Shown one piece after another: positions 23,554-34,581 of a stretch of 64,000 nt of DNA. The number at the start of each line of letters is the position of its first letter. Within the stretch, counting starts at the first letter, position 1. Under the pieces are notes generated by a model, which had not been told where the DNA came from, made no database searches, and saw only the letters and a program-made list of their open reading frames with translations. The stretch comes from Tetraselmis striata (taxonomy: Eukaryota > Chlorophyta > Chlorodendrophyceae > Chlorodendrales > Chlorodendraceae): positions 62,001 through 126,000 of the forward strand of contig VCJN01000727.1 in NCBI GenBank assembly GCA_006384855.1, read 5' to 3'. A program made the position numbers and the translations under genes.

Positions 23554-24582
23554 GCCACAATCGTTTCGCCTTTAAGCGGCTGAGGATGCGGCCTCCTCGG
23601 CCACCACGAGTTGCGCCGCTGGCACTGTGGAAGCCTTGGCGTTGAGGTGGGCCTTACGGCGCTCCCGGACGAACCTGCGCGCGGCACAAGTTAGCCACGA
23701 GTGGGTGCGTGCTAATGTGGAGGGTGGAGTGTTTTGTTGCGCGCCCACCTTGTCACGCGTTTCCTCATGTCTTTCTCGTCCTCCTCGATGCCGGCGGCGC
23801 GGACACGCGAGACAACAAGGCTCGCCGCCCACTTTTGCCCGGGGGGCGAGGTCTGCCATGGCGCTGTGAGCGGTGAAGGGGGGGGGGGGGGCGAGGTGGA
23901 GAAACTAACACCCAGTCGACGACCGCCTTCCGCAGCAGTCAACGACACATCGGAGGCGAGGAGCAGCGCGCCACTACTATTTACATGCACGTATTGTCAA
24001 GAGCTAGTCGGTGCGGCATTGTGTCGGTGTAATTTCGCAATGTTTATTGTTGAAGTAGCACGGCGTAATGAATACGCGGTTTCACCGAGTGAATCCGGGA
24101 TAATATGTGCGGTAGGGCGCGCGTATATGTGCGCGACGAATGTGCGCGCGCAGCGTTGTGCGGCGGTGTGCGGCGGTGTGCGGCGGTGTGCACCGATGTT
24201 AATATAGTGTGAATATTATATCGGCCGTAGACGATCGGGCATGGCAGCACCGCCCGTGCTTGTAAATAAGCGACAATGGATCGCGTCATGCTCCGGTTGT
24301 ACTCCTCCACTTCCTCCACTTTGGCGGGTGGGGGGGGGGGGGGGGGGGTCCTGTCCTTATTACTTGCATCGGCGGACGTGCTGGATATGGAGGTCACCGG
24401 GCACATTGCGTGGTTTCGGAGCAGTTCATTCGCGCCTCCTCGTCTTGTTTGCAATCGTCGCCCTAATCCAATGCATGGTGAGTAGCGGGACACTGTGCCC
24501 CCCCCCCCCCCCCCCGGTTTATGTAAACAAATATCTAGCCGTGCATGCGCCGCAATCGGTACCCAATGAGCGGGGTATGTGA
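23554..24582. other. Spacer with poly-G/poly-C runs beside the satellite array
   Basis: Contains homopolymer runs near 23879-23890, 24330-24348 and 24499-24515 and a first copy of the array-flanking motif tggtttcggagcagtt at about 24410. A short tandem cggcggtgtgcggcggtgtg lies near 24160-24190. No gene recognised. Confidence 0.45.
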
Positions 24583-27566
24583 CAGTGGTTTCGGAGCAGT
24601 GCAAGCATTCCGTGCGTGTGCACAAGCACGTACGACTGGGAATGAGGCGGGGGTTGCGGATGGAGTGCATTGGCGGTGCATAGAATAGCGTGTTCCTGGG
24701 GTTTTGGCTGCATCAGACGCCGTATTCCAATCCATCCGGCACGGAATGTCCGGTTTTCACACATTTGTGTGTTAGTATAGTGTGAATATTACGCGTCTTT
24801 TACGCCGGGTGGATGGGCATCCGGCGTCCGATGCACCCCAATTATTTGCAGCACGCTAGTTTGTGCACCGCCAATGCACTCCGCAAGCCCCGCCTCCATC
24901 CGCGTCGGAACCGATAGTAAATAAGTGTTGTTGTGTGCGCACATCGTGACAACATTACACGGTGGCAAATGCAATTAGCGGTGGATAATAATGTGAAGGC
25001 GTTTTCGAAATCGACAGAGAATGAGGCGGTGCTGGCGGAGTGCATTGGCGGTGCATAGAATAGCGTGTTGCTGGGGTTTTGGCTGCATCGGACGCCGTAT
25101 TCCCACCCATCCGGCACGGAATGTCCGGTTTTAACACATTTGCGTGTTAATATAGTGTGAATATTACGCGTCTTTTACGCCGGGTGGATGGGCATCCGGC
25201 GTCCGATGCACCTCAATTATTTGCAGCACGCTAGTTTGTGCACCGCCAGTGCTCTCCGCAAGCCCCGCCTCCATCCGCGTCGGAACCGGTAGTAAGTGTT
25301 GTTGTGTGCGCACATCGTGACAACATTACACGGTGGCAATTGCAATTGTTAGCGGTGGATAATAATGTGAAGGCGTTTTCGAAATCGACAGAGAATGAGG
25401 CGGTGCTGGCGGAGTGCATTGGCGGTGCATAGAATAGCGTGTTGCTGGGGTTTTGGCTGCATCGGACGCCGTATTCCCACCCATCCGGCACGGAATGTCC
25501 GGTTTTCACACATTTGTGTGTTAATATAGTGTGAATATTACGCGTCTTTTACGCCGGGTGGATGGGCATCCGGCGTCCGATGCACCCCAATTATTTGCAG
25601 CACGCTACTCTACGCACCGCCAGTGCACTCCGCAAGCCCCGCCTCCATCCGCGTCGGAACCGGTAGTAAGTGTTGTTGTGTGCGCACATCGTGACAACAT
25701 TACACGGTGGCAATTGCAATTAGCGGTGGATAATAATGTGAAGGCGTTTTCGAAATCGACAGAGAATGTGGCGGTGCTGGCGGAGTGCATTGGCGGTGCA
25801 TAGAATAGCGTGTTGCTGGGGTTTTGGCTGCATCGGACGCCGTATTCCCACCCATCCGGCACGGAATGTCCGGTTTCAACACATTTGCGTGTTAATATAG
25901 TGTGAATATTACGCGTCTTTTACGCCGGGTGGATGGGCATCCGGCGTCCGATGCACCTCAATTATTTGCAGCACGCTAGTTTGTGCACCGCCAGTGCTCT
26001 CCGCAAGCCCCGCCTCCATCCGCGTCGGAACCGGTAGTAAGTGTTGTTGTGTGCGCACATCGTGACAACATTACACGGTGGCAATTGCAATTAGCGGTGG
26101 ATAATAATGTGAAGGCGTTTTCGAAATCGACAGAGAATGAGGCGGTGCTGGCGGAGTGCATTGGCGGTGCATAGAATAGCGTGTTCCTGGGGTTTTGGCT
26201 GCATCGGACGCCGTATTCCCACCCATCCGGCACGGAATGTCCGGTTTTCACACATTTGTGTGTTAATATAGTGTGAATATTACGCGTCTTTTACGCCGGG
26301 TGGATGGGCATCCGGCGTCCGATGCACCCCAATTATTTGCAGCACGCTACTCTACGCACCGCCGGTGCACTCCGCAAGCCCCGCCTCCATCCGCGTCGGA
26401 ACCGGTAGTAAGTGTTGTTGTGTGCGCACATCGTGACAACATTACACGGTGGCAATTGCAATTAGCGGTGGATAATAATGTGAAGGCGATTTCGAAATCG
26501 ACAGAGAATGAGGCGGTGCTGGCGGAGTGCATTGGCGGTGCATAGAATAGCGTGTTGCTGGGGTTTTGGCTGCATCGGACGCCGTATTCCCACCCATCCG
26601 GCACGGAATGTCCGGTTTCACACATTTGCGTGTTAATATAGTGTGAATATTACGCGTCTTTTACGCCGGGTGGATGGGCATCCGGCGTCCGATGCACCTC
26701 AATTATTTGCAGCACGCTAGTTTGTGCACCGCCAGTGCACTCCGCAAGCCCCGCCTCCATCCGCGTCGGAACCGGTAGTAAGTGTTGTTGTGTGCGCACA
26801 TCGTGACAACATTACACGGTGGCAATTGCAATTGTTAGCGGTGGATAATAATGTGAAGGCGTTTTCGAAATCGACAGAGAATGAGGCGGTGCTGGCGGAG
26901 TGCATTGGCGGTGCATAGAATAGCGTGTTGCTGGGGTTTTGGCTGCATCGGACGCCGTATTCCCACCCATCCGGCACGGAATGTCCGGTTTTCACACATT
27001 TGTGTGTTAATATAGTGTGAATATTACGCGTCTTTTACGCCGGGTGGATGGGCATCCGGCGTCCGATGCACCCCAATTATTTGCAGCACGCTACTCTACG
27101 CACCGCCAGTGCACTCCGCAAGCCCCGCCTCCATCCGCGTCGGAACCGGTAGTAAGTGTTGTTGTGTGCGCACATCGTGACAACATTACACGGTGGCAAT
27201 TGCAATTAGCGGTGGATAATAATGTGAAGGCGATTTCGAAATCGACAGAGAATGAGGCGGTGCTGGCGGAGTGCATTGGCGGTGCATAGAATAGCGTGTT
27301 GCTGGGGTTTTGGCTGCATCGGACGCCGTATTCCCACCCATCCGGCACGGAATGTCCGGTTTCAACACATTTGCGTGTTAATATAGTGTGAATATTACGC
27401 GTCTTTTACGCCGGGTGGATGGGCATCCGGCGTCCGATGCACCCCGAATCTCACTAACACGCTACTCTACGCACCCCCAACGCACTCCGCCAGCCCCGCC
27501 TCTTTCCGCGCAGGTCCTACGTTCCATTGTATGTATATACATACGTACATGTACTGCTCCGAAACC
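24583..27566. repeat. Tandem array of ~372-bp palindromic repeats with two-monomer higher-order pattern
   Basis: The junction gtgaatattacgcgtctttt recurs at 24782, 25157, 25531, 25902, 26273, 26643, 27017 and 27388, giving seven full monomers of 370-375 bp. Monomers alternate between two types, told apart by caccccaatt versus cacctcaatt, by cacatttgtgtg versus cacatttgcgtg at the junction, and mostly by gctactctacg versus gctagtttgtg. The higher-order unit is thus about 745 bp. Each monomer is itself an imperfect palindrome: its first ~115 bp (ccgggtggatgggcatccgg, cgtccgatgca, caccgcc.gtgcactccgc) reappears inverted in its last ~130 bp. The outermost arms (from tggtttcggagcagt at 24583 to its complement ending near 27566) are also inverted. 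Open frames of 60-92 codons repeat with the monomer and are not evidence of genes. Confidence 0.93.
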
Positions 27567-27596
27567 AGCCCAAACTTAATGAGTGCACAAGTGTAA

Positions 27597-27627
<31 letters not shown>

Positions 27628-28167
27628 CATCCACTCACACATACCCCGGCGATGCATGACAGGTATTACATGCCGTGGCGGGTCGGCGGGCCGGCCCGGC
27701 GGGCCGACCCGGCGGGGGGGGGGGGGGGGGGGGGGCTACACGTGCGACAGTGTCGTTTCGTGGAGCAGTATATGTGCCCGGCCTCATTTATACCGCCCCC
27801 TACCTGCGCTGCATGGTCCACCCCTACGAATTACTTAGCACAAACCGCCATATCTTAATAGGAACCTAGCACAGCCAGGCTTCTATGCCCGCTTTGCCGA
27901 TCAACTTCTACGCACTTTCCGTCCCTCAACCGCCGGACATGGGGGTTAAGCCGCCAGCCTCGGCAGTTGCTTAGCCAGACTTGGCATCCCGTACCGTGTC
28001 CATGGCTTCGCAGCTATGCCGCCGGCACACGCCGAGTCCGGCGCTTGCTGCCGCGGGGTTGCGGACGCATGCACGCACAATAATACGCCGCCGACGCCGC
28101 CACGCTTACTTCCACCACCTTCGCCAGCCGCAGCTTCGCCGTTCCGCCGACATACGAAACGCACGAA

Positions 28168-28203
<36 letters not shown>

Positions 28204-28455
28204 CGTCATGTATAGTATATTCGAGGCGACTATGCGGGGCGCAGCACACGCCGCGGCGTGGGTCGGCGGAGCGGCATGCGGCGGGAGCCCTAATGGCCGG
28301 GCAGTATCGACTCCCACACAGGCACCGCCGCTCACCTCCGACGCGGATGAACCGCCTCCCAAAGGAAACATGCCGGTTGGTGGTAAGCCCAGCAGGCGTG
28401 GGGTGCCGGCGCCGGTACTGGTGCGACGGAGCTGTCGCGTCAGGAACCGCACCGC
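27567..28455. other. Poly-G/poly-C rich spacer, no supported gene
   Basis: Homopolymer runs at about 27600-27627 (G), 27715-27735 (G) and 28169-28202 (C, 34 nt). A short GC palindrome, gggccggcccggcgggccg, lies near 27688. Frames crossing these runs code only for Gly or Pro tracts. Confidence 0.5.
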
Positions 28456-29100
28456 ATGTGGAGCAACACATGGCGGTGCCGACCCCACCTATGTCTAGGG
28501 CCACCTCCTCACAACACCCCGCCACGACGGCGTCGGCCACCGCCAACGGCGCCGTTGCGGGGGGGGGACGCCCTGCCAGGCGACGATGATGCGCCTGCTG
28601 CGCCGCGTCAGGAGGCGGAGGAGGCCGTGGTCGAGGCGACTGATCGGGCTGAGGGGATTGTTGAGGCGAGCGAGGCTGCGCTCGTGCCACCCGCCCCGCA
28701 GCCACCTGCGGGACATGCCGACTTGCTCGTCGCCATGTTGACCGGAGCACTACGAGCAGTGGCGGGAGGCGGCCACATGCACTATCATGTGCGTGTCCTG
28801 GCCGGACGCCCGTCATGCGTGGACTGCGGCCAACGGACGGACTGGGAGTGTTGTTGCGACGGCACCCCGGCTTTGTGCGGCCCCAAGTACCCATGCATGG
28901 CGACCCATCAGCGGGCAGTCCCCTGCTCGACCACGGCCACGGTTAGATCGGAGTTCCGCCATGTCAGGGACGCGTTCCACGACGCGACTCGCGCCGCCGT
29001 GTATGAGGCTTCCGAGAAGGCACGCGCGGCTGCTGGGGTGCGCAGGGTGAGGCGGCGGACGGCCCAGGAGATGAAGGAGAGCGAGACATGCCGTCAGTGA
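28456..29100 (+). CDS. Frame with a PiggyBac-like cysteine-rich domain
   Basis: The plus-strand frame ends at a TGA at 29098-29100. After a Pro/Ala-rich start it carries SCVDCGQRTDWECCCDGTPA followed by LCGPKYPCMATHQR. The spacing of cysteine pairs, C..C then C.C, LC....C and a following His, resembles the C-terminal cysteine-rich (RING/PHD-like) domain that follows the DDE core in PiggyBac transposases. Unlike most of them, a further ~70 residues follow (VRSEFRHVRDAFHDATRAAV, then a basic RRVRRRTAQEM tail). No DDE core is seen upstream, where a poly-C run lies. It could be a transposase remnant or an unrelated zinc-binding protein; the true start is unknown. Confidence 0.38.
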   Translation: MWSNTWRCRPHLCLGPPPHNTPPRRRRPPPTAPLRGGDALPGDDDAPAAPRQEAEEAVVEATDRAEGIVEASEAALVPPAPQPPAGHADLLVAMLTGALRAVAGGGHMHYHVRVLAGRPSCVDCGQRTDWECCCDGTPALCGPKYPCMATHQRAVPCSTTATVRSEFRHVRDAFHDATRAAVYEASEKARAAAGVRRVRRRTAQEMKESETCRQ

Positions 29101-29271
29101 GGTCAGGCGCAATGTCATTGGGTGGGGCACACGGACGTGTAACACTTGCACTTTGCGCGTACTGATGGGTTACATCCAGGCGGTGTCACACTATGCAACC
29201 GGAAAGGTTGCGTTGCTACTGCAAACGATGCTACGCCTCACTCGGTAGCAACCGCTGCCCCGCCCATCCCA

Positions 29272-29410
29272 CTCGCCTTGGCGCCGCGCTGCCCCGGCCG
29301 CCGCGCCTTGGCGCCGCGCTGCCCCGGCGCCGCGCCTTGGCGCCGCGCTGCCCCGGCCGCCGCGCCTTGGCGCCGCGCTGCCCCGGCCGCCGCGCCTTGG
29401 CGCCGCGCTG
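29272..29410. repeat. 30-bp GC minisatellite, ~4.5 copies
   Basis: Units of ccttggcgccgcgctgcccc plus ggccgccgcg repeat with a 30-bp period. The unit is clearly related to the 30-bp array at 52690-53332 (gttggcgccccgctg). Confidence 0.9.
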
Positions 29411-29411
29411 G

Positions 29412-30606
29412 GTATCGAGTCCTCCCCTCCCTGGTGAGCGCGTCCACCTGCGCCTTGCGCTCGGGGCCGTCCTCCTCCGTCACCACATTCTGCAACCCCC
29501 ACCGCGTGACGAACCACGCAGCTCCTTGCAGGCGCTTGTACATGTGCCCAAGCACCGCCAGTCGCGACACCGAACGCACCACCGCTGGGGACGCGAGCTC
29601 CTTCTCGGTCATGATCGCCTTCACCCGGACCTCCTCGAACAGCGGACCGGCGTTAAGAATGGAAAATGTTTCCATGTGGTGCAAGCAGTCCTCCATGACC
29701 CAGCCGGACTGCACCGTCACCTTGCCTGACCCTGCAGTCATGAAGGGGGAAAAATGCCGTCACGCCCACGCCCACGCCCACGCCCGGGGGGGGGGGGGGG
29801 GGGGGGCGTTACCTTTCGACTTCTTGGACACCGCAAACGAAGGGCGCAACCCGTGTCCAAAGTTGCTGGGTATCGGGACTAAAGCCTGGCGCCGGTCTTC
29901 CTGCTTCATAGCTCGGAATCCAAGGTGGCCCTGCACGGTGACAAATTTCCTCCAGAAGTCCCTTTCCAAGCCAAAAAAGAACAGGTGGAACGGCGCGAGG
30001 GGGAAGAGGTTGACCATGCTGACATAGCCCAGGACCACATGCACATGGCACACGCCATGGCAGCCAGTGTTGTGCTTGGCCTCCGCCAGCCGGGTTGTGT
30101 TGAACGCACGCCGGGCAAGGTGCGTGATTCACTGGACAAGTCATCGCCTTCATGGACGGTTACCAAGCGAGCCTCCCCGTCCGCATCCACAGGGGGGTGC
30201 TCCTGGGCAGCCGCCATAGCCTCCACAACCTGCCACGCCGACCGGGCGGGTGCGTGTGATTCCATACAACCGCAGTTGAGTGGTGCCACCAGCACGCAGG
30301 CCGGGCCCACTCACTTCTGAACGCAGAAGGTCCACAAAAACACATAAGGTCACCGTCCTCGAAAACAGCGCGCCACTGGGTCGCCCCGCCGTAGTCCTCC
30401 AACACCCACTCGGTAACGACGCCGGTTATCACGCCGTAGTGCCATACTCCCCGGAGCTTCTTGGCGATGACCTTCATGTAGAAGTCACCGGGATCGCCTT
30501 TCCGTATCACGCCCTCATCGGCAGCTTCCACGTCCGCCGGCGGCCACGCAGGCGCGTCGATGTCCATACCGTCTTCGCCAACGGGGTCCTCCCCCACACC
30601 CATCAC
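29412..30606 (-). CDS. Unrecognised multi-exon gene (three exon-like blocks)
   Basis: Minus strand. Block 1 (about 30606-30315) reads GDFYMKVIAKKLRGVWHYGV, then ITGVVTEWVLEDYGGATQWR and AVFEDGDLMCFCG, and ends at a good donor GTGAGTGG. Block 2 (about 30130-29813) reads RRAFNTTRLAEAKHNTGCHG, VCHVHVVLGYVSMVNLFPLA and PFHLFFFGLERDFWRKF, and ends at GTAACG beside a poly-G run. Block 3 (about 29736-29412) begins after ctgcag and reads GKVTVQSGWVMEDCLHHMET, FSILNAGPLFEEVRVKAIMT and LAVLGHMYKRLQGAAWFVTR, then runs into the 30-bp minisatellite. The W...V.FEDGD pattern of block 1 recalls Tudor/chromo-like barrels. I do not recognise the whole; a transposon-borne protein is as likely as a host gene. 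Confidence 0.4.
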
Positions 30607-31056
30607 ATCGTCCTCCGAGACCGGCGCCGGCGGGCCGTTTCCGACGGCTGCAGCTACTCCTGCTGCCGCCCCTGCCGTTGTTGCTGCTGCTGCTGCCGCC
30701 CTGCTGCTGCTGCTTGTAATAAGGCGGCCATGCGGTGCAACTTAGCCGCACGCTTCAACGAGTGGCTACCGTTCGGGTATTTCCGGAAGTGCCGCTCTCG
30801 CGCCGTCCTTTCACTACTGCCCGTCACGATGCCGTGGCATTGCTTGCATGTGTACACGCCATTCTTCGACACACTCGATATCCATCCCTCTCCCGGCATG
30901 CCTGCTGCCGCGCGCGCGGGGGGGGGGGGGGGGGGGTGAGAGTTGGGGTGGATGTAGCCCACCACCGGCAGGGAGCACAAATGCGAGTGCGCGGCTGTCC
31001 GCGCTTGGTTCAGCGGTGAGCGGCGGTGACCGTGAGGCGACCCCGTACTTCATGCG
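30607..31056. other. Spacer with CTG-rich and poly-G sequence
   Basis: Short tgctgctgc runs at about 30655-30715 and a poly-G run at 30919-30936; no supported gene. Confidence 0.4.
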
Positions 31057-31429
31057 TGTAAGCTTTAGGCGAGGGACTTTAGCATAGGCAAGGAAAAGGT
31101 TTGCAGCAAAGGAAATTGTTACAGTGTACCGGGGTGTACATGGCTTTATACAACTATCGGCTCGGCAGTCGGTCGCATGCGCAGGCATTAGGCTTGGGTA
31201 TGCAATCTAGGCTTGGAGTCACCATGGAGTCATCGGGGCGTAATGGCTGACGAGGGCATGATCACGTGGGCGTGATCACGTGTAACATGTACGCAGTCTA
31301 CATGTATGGGCGGATGAGCAGTATGTATATCGGCGTGCTAGTATATAAGTGAGTGGACAGTATGGGTATGGGTGTACACATGAATGCGGGTATAGGTATG
31401 CAGGTAGGGTTATGGTGGTAACCCTAACA
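31057..31429 (-). repeat. LTR (3' in element orientation)
   Basis: 373 bp, TGTAAGC...CCTAACA on the plus strand; its tip holds the inverted repeat tagggtta/taaccct. Confidence 0.88.
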
Positions 31430-32859
31430 TTCCATCCCGGCCCCCAAAAAAGCAGACCCATGGGAATGATACGCAAGGGAAGCGGGTGGGGTATTCGGCG
31501 GACATGGCACGATGATCGGTGTGCGCAAGCATTGCGACAGGGACAAGTAGATTGTGTCGGGCATAATCATGGAGCATATAACTACGACCTGTCAGGTTAA
31601 ATAGCATATGTCGCCCAGGAATTGTGGAATACGGGATGGAAGTGCATAGCAAAAGGCAAGCGGAGTTGGCAGGAGTTGGCAGGCGGACTGTGGCAAGCTG
31701 AATGACTGCAAAGCAATATGTGTGACGTTGCCATGGCAAAAGGCAAGCGGAGTTGGCAGGAGTTGGCAGGCGGGGTTTGACAAGCTGACTGCGAAGCAAT
31801 ATGTGAGACGTTGACATCCAGACTTTATTGGGGCGAGTTTGGCATATGCTACGTATGCTCGATACACAGGTATTGGCGAGTTCTAACTTTCAGTCATGTA
31901 TTTCTGCATATGGTATTTTGGCGATGTCAATGCAATCCGCAGAGTCAACGTGTTGGTATAACAAGTTAGCGGGTGTGAGCGGGTTTGTGCCGTAGCGGGC
32001 GTCAAGCGGAGTGCATGTAGTTGCGGATTGGTAGGCATCGTGGCATAATATAAAACCGACGAGGGATAAGGTATATTGCCAGTCGTTGTCACGTAACAAG
32101 CATGAGCGGTAAATGTTTTGTTATAACCGAGGTGAAGCGGGGATTACGGTCTTTCATTATTATGCGACAAGGGTCGTTAGGGCGGAAAATGTTGTAAATA
32201 AGTAAAACGGGCAAGCCGAGGAGCGTCTACGTGGATACGGCAAGGGATGAAGTGGGCTTGTACTGTAAATGCGTGCACACGTGTGGGTGTAGCGGCAAAG
32301 ATATTTCGCAGAGGTTGGCATGCCATTGATAATCAAAGTTCATGGGAATAATTACCTAGAGGCAGATGTGTGTGTGTACGGGAGACACGGAGCCTATTCG
32401 TTTATATGAAAACTTTCGCAGGTTGGTACGGTGGGCAAGTCTGTGGGTAGATCCTATTGCGCATAATGGGTCACCATATGTTTTCCAAATAGTAGGGCGT
32501 GCGGCATCGAGCAAGGTGGCCGGCAGTGGGTACAGTACTTCTGGAATGACCAAATCAAGACAGAATTTGTCCGAGGCGGGCAGGCATACTTATAAGCATA
32601 ACCCGTTGCTGTAATTATATTACGTGATTGTGAATACGGTTACCGTAGTCATAGTTTGCTTCGGTGGTATAGTTGTGGCGAATTGCTCGATTGTTAATTC
32701 TAGATTAACTTGAAGGTGGAAGTAGTGCATGGTAAATATGAGAGAAAATCGGGCAACGTGTCAGTCGATCTGTGTCAAGCAGTTGAATGTCGCGTTTTGT
32801 TAATTCTTGGCGTAAATCCGGACGACGAGACCGGGCATCGGTCTCATTCTAGGAGCTTT

Positions 32860-33055
32860 TGTTAGGGTTACCACCATAACCCTACCTGCATACCTATACC
32901 TGCATTCATGTGTACACCCATACCCATACTGTCCACTCACTTATATACTAGCACGCCTATATACATACTGCTCATCCGCCCATACATGTAGACTGCGTAC
33001 ATGTTACACGTGATCACGCCCACGTGATCATGCCCTCGCCAGCCATTACGCTCCG
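32860..33055 (+). repeat. Inverted partial LTR inside the element
   Basis: Starts tgttagggttaccaccataa and is the reverse complement of the distal half of the 31.06-kb LTR (about 31235-31429), placed directly next to the primer-binding-type sequence and the 5' LTR. Confidence 0.85.
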
Positions 33056-33062
33056 AAACCAA

Positions 33063-33435
33063 TGTAAGCTTTAGGCGAGGGACTTTAGCATAGGCAAGGA
33101 AAAGGTTTGCAGCAAAGGAAATTGTTACAGTGTACCGGGGTGTACATGGCTTTATACAACTATCGGCTCGGCAGTCGGTCGCATGCGCAGGCATTAGGCT
33201 TGGGTATGCAATCTAGGCTTGGAGTCACCATGGAGTCATCGGGGCGTAATGGCTGACGAGGGCATGATCACGTGGGCGTGATCACGTGTAACATGTACGC
33301 AGTCTACATGTATGGGCGGATGAGCAGTATGTATATAGGCGTGCTAGTATATAAGTGAGTGGACAGTATGGGTATGGGTGTACACATGAATGCGGGTATA
33401 GGTATGCAGGTAGGGTTATGGTGGTAACCCTAACA
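33063..33435 (-). repeat. LTR (5' in element orientation)
   Basis: 373-bp partner of the LTR at 31057-31429. Confidence 0.88.
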
Positions 33436-33768
33436 ATGCGCGTGCTGGGGCGTTACACAATCATCAGCAGTTAGGGCGGCTGCATTAAAACGCGCACCTA
33501 CGAACACCACCTACCGCCTACCACCTACCGTACCACCTACATCCGCCCACACCTCCGCCCGTCGTGCCGCACATCGCCGCACACCGCGGGGTCAGCGATG
33601 TGCAGCGATGTGCAGCGAGTACGTGCAGCCGCATGTACTTAGCCCGGGTACTCCGCGTCGGCGCGCGACAGGCGAGCCCGCGTGGGCATATCAATTTGAT
33701 GAAATTATCGAAACGAGAAATTCATATAGTACTTTACAAGTCGCGCGCGATAGTCGTCGCTACTCGGT

Positions 33769-34581
33769 ATGAAATCCACGTCCCTCGTCCGTCCCGTATC
33801 GTCCCCGTATGTCGTCGTTCGTCACCAGAAGGGCACACTTGCGTCACATCTGAATCTCACAGTGGTGGAGATCAAGGCTGCCAAGCAAGCAGCAAGGGAC
33901 GCCACACGCTCACTTATCAAGAAGACCTCTGAAGTTGCCGCAGCCGCCAACGCCTCTCTCCGGTGGGCTGAGAAGGCACCTGCCCACGCAGACACCGCCG
34001 CCAACCCCTCAGCAACCAAGGCGGTAGCTGAATCCGCCGTGAGGCAGGCTCATGCAGCAGTCGAGAAGGCGGTCACCTGGTGCTAGACTGCAGCTGACGA
34101 GCTCCCCGCGTGCAGCGAGGCGCTCACTGCAGCCCTTCATACCAAGGCCTGCGTCGAGAAGGCGGAGGAGCAGCTGAGGCGACTTCATGCCGTATCGTTG
34201 GGCATGCAGGTAGAGGAGGAGGAGGAGGAACAAGATGACGGGGAGGACGAGGAGGATGAAGTTCAGGAGGAGGGCGAAGGGGGCGCTGGTGCGGACGCAC
34301 CAGCAAGGCGGCGACGAAGACCACAAGTTGATCCCGCCGTCGCGTTCGAGGCTGCACAGGCACAGGTTGACTCAGCCCGGCAGGCCATCGAGACAGCCCG
34401 CCCTCACGCAGATAGGGCAGCGACCTCAACACTTCAGGCAGCAGCTAGTGAGGCATTCAGCAAGGCTGTGAAGCCCAAGGCAACCAGACGTCGCGGCGCA
34501 ACAGCTGTCGCACATCGTGCTGCCGAACCCCGCCCACCTCTTCAGGACATCACGAACCACCCACCGACCGCCGATGCCTAG
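33769..34581 (+). CDS. Unrecognised Ala-rich coiled-coil frame with acidic tract, one internal TAG
   Basis: One frame runs from the ATG at 33769 to the stop ending at 34581, interrupted by a single TAG at 34084-34086. It encodes Ala/Glu-rich heptad-like helices (VAESAVRQAHAAVEKAV; AEEQLRRLHAVSLG), a Glu/Asp tract (about 34210-34275), a basic RRRRRPQVD patch, a second helical stretch (FEAAQAQVDSARQAIETA) and a basic tail. The design resembles the C-terminal tail of the pogo-like transposase at 56.5-57.0 kb (Ala-rich helices then an acidic run), so it may be the tail of another pogo-like element. No DDE core is seen. The TAG may be a real stop, a decay mutation or part of an unseen intron. Confidence 0.4.

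Larger units (their letters stand above)
31057..33435 (-). mobile_element. Short LTR retrotransposon (TRIM/LARD-like), recent
   Basis: Two 373-bp LTRs of TG...CA type (31057-31429 and 33063-33435) differ at only about one position that I could see, and the element is flanked by a perfect 5-bp duplication atgcg (31052-31056 and 33436-33440). In minus orientation the interior starts with TTGGTTTCGGAGCG, a TGG-type primer-binding start. It ends with a purine tract (gggggccgggatggaa) just inside the 31.4-kb LTR. The 1.6-kb interior holds an 88-bp tandem duplication (about 31648-31823) and an inverted ~195-bp LTR fragment (32860-33055). I see no gag or pol, so it would move only with help. The near-identical LTRs indicate a recent insertion. 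Confidence 0.85.

Noticed and set aside
24583-27566. CRISPR-like regular array
   Set aside because: The repeat unit is about 372 bp without unique spacers; this is a eukaryotic tandem repeat.
24789-27579. Repeated 60-92 codon frames (for example ones containing MHRQCTPQAPPPS)
   Set aside because: They repeat with the satellite monomer on both strands, and the palindromic monomer explains why both strands give similar peptides.
27527-27869. Gly-rich frames spanning poly-G runs
   Set aside because: Only homopolymer read as codons; the same holds for Pro-rich frames at the other poly-C/G tracts.
31410-33435. taaccct/agggtta motifs as interstitial telomere repeats
   Set aside because: Single inverted pairs at LTR tips, not tandem telomere arrays.
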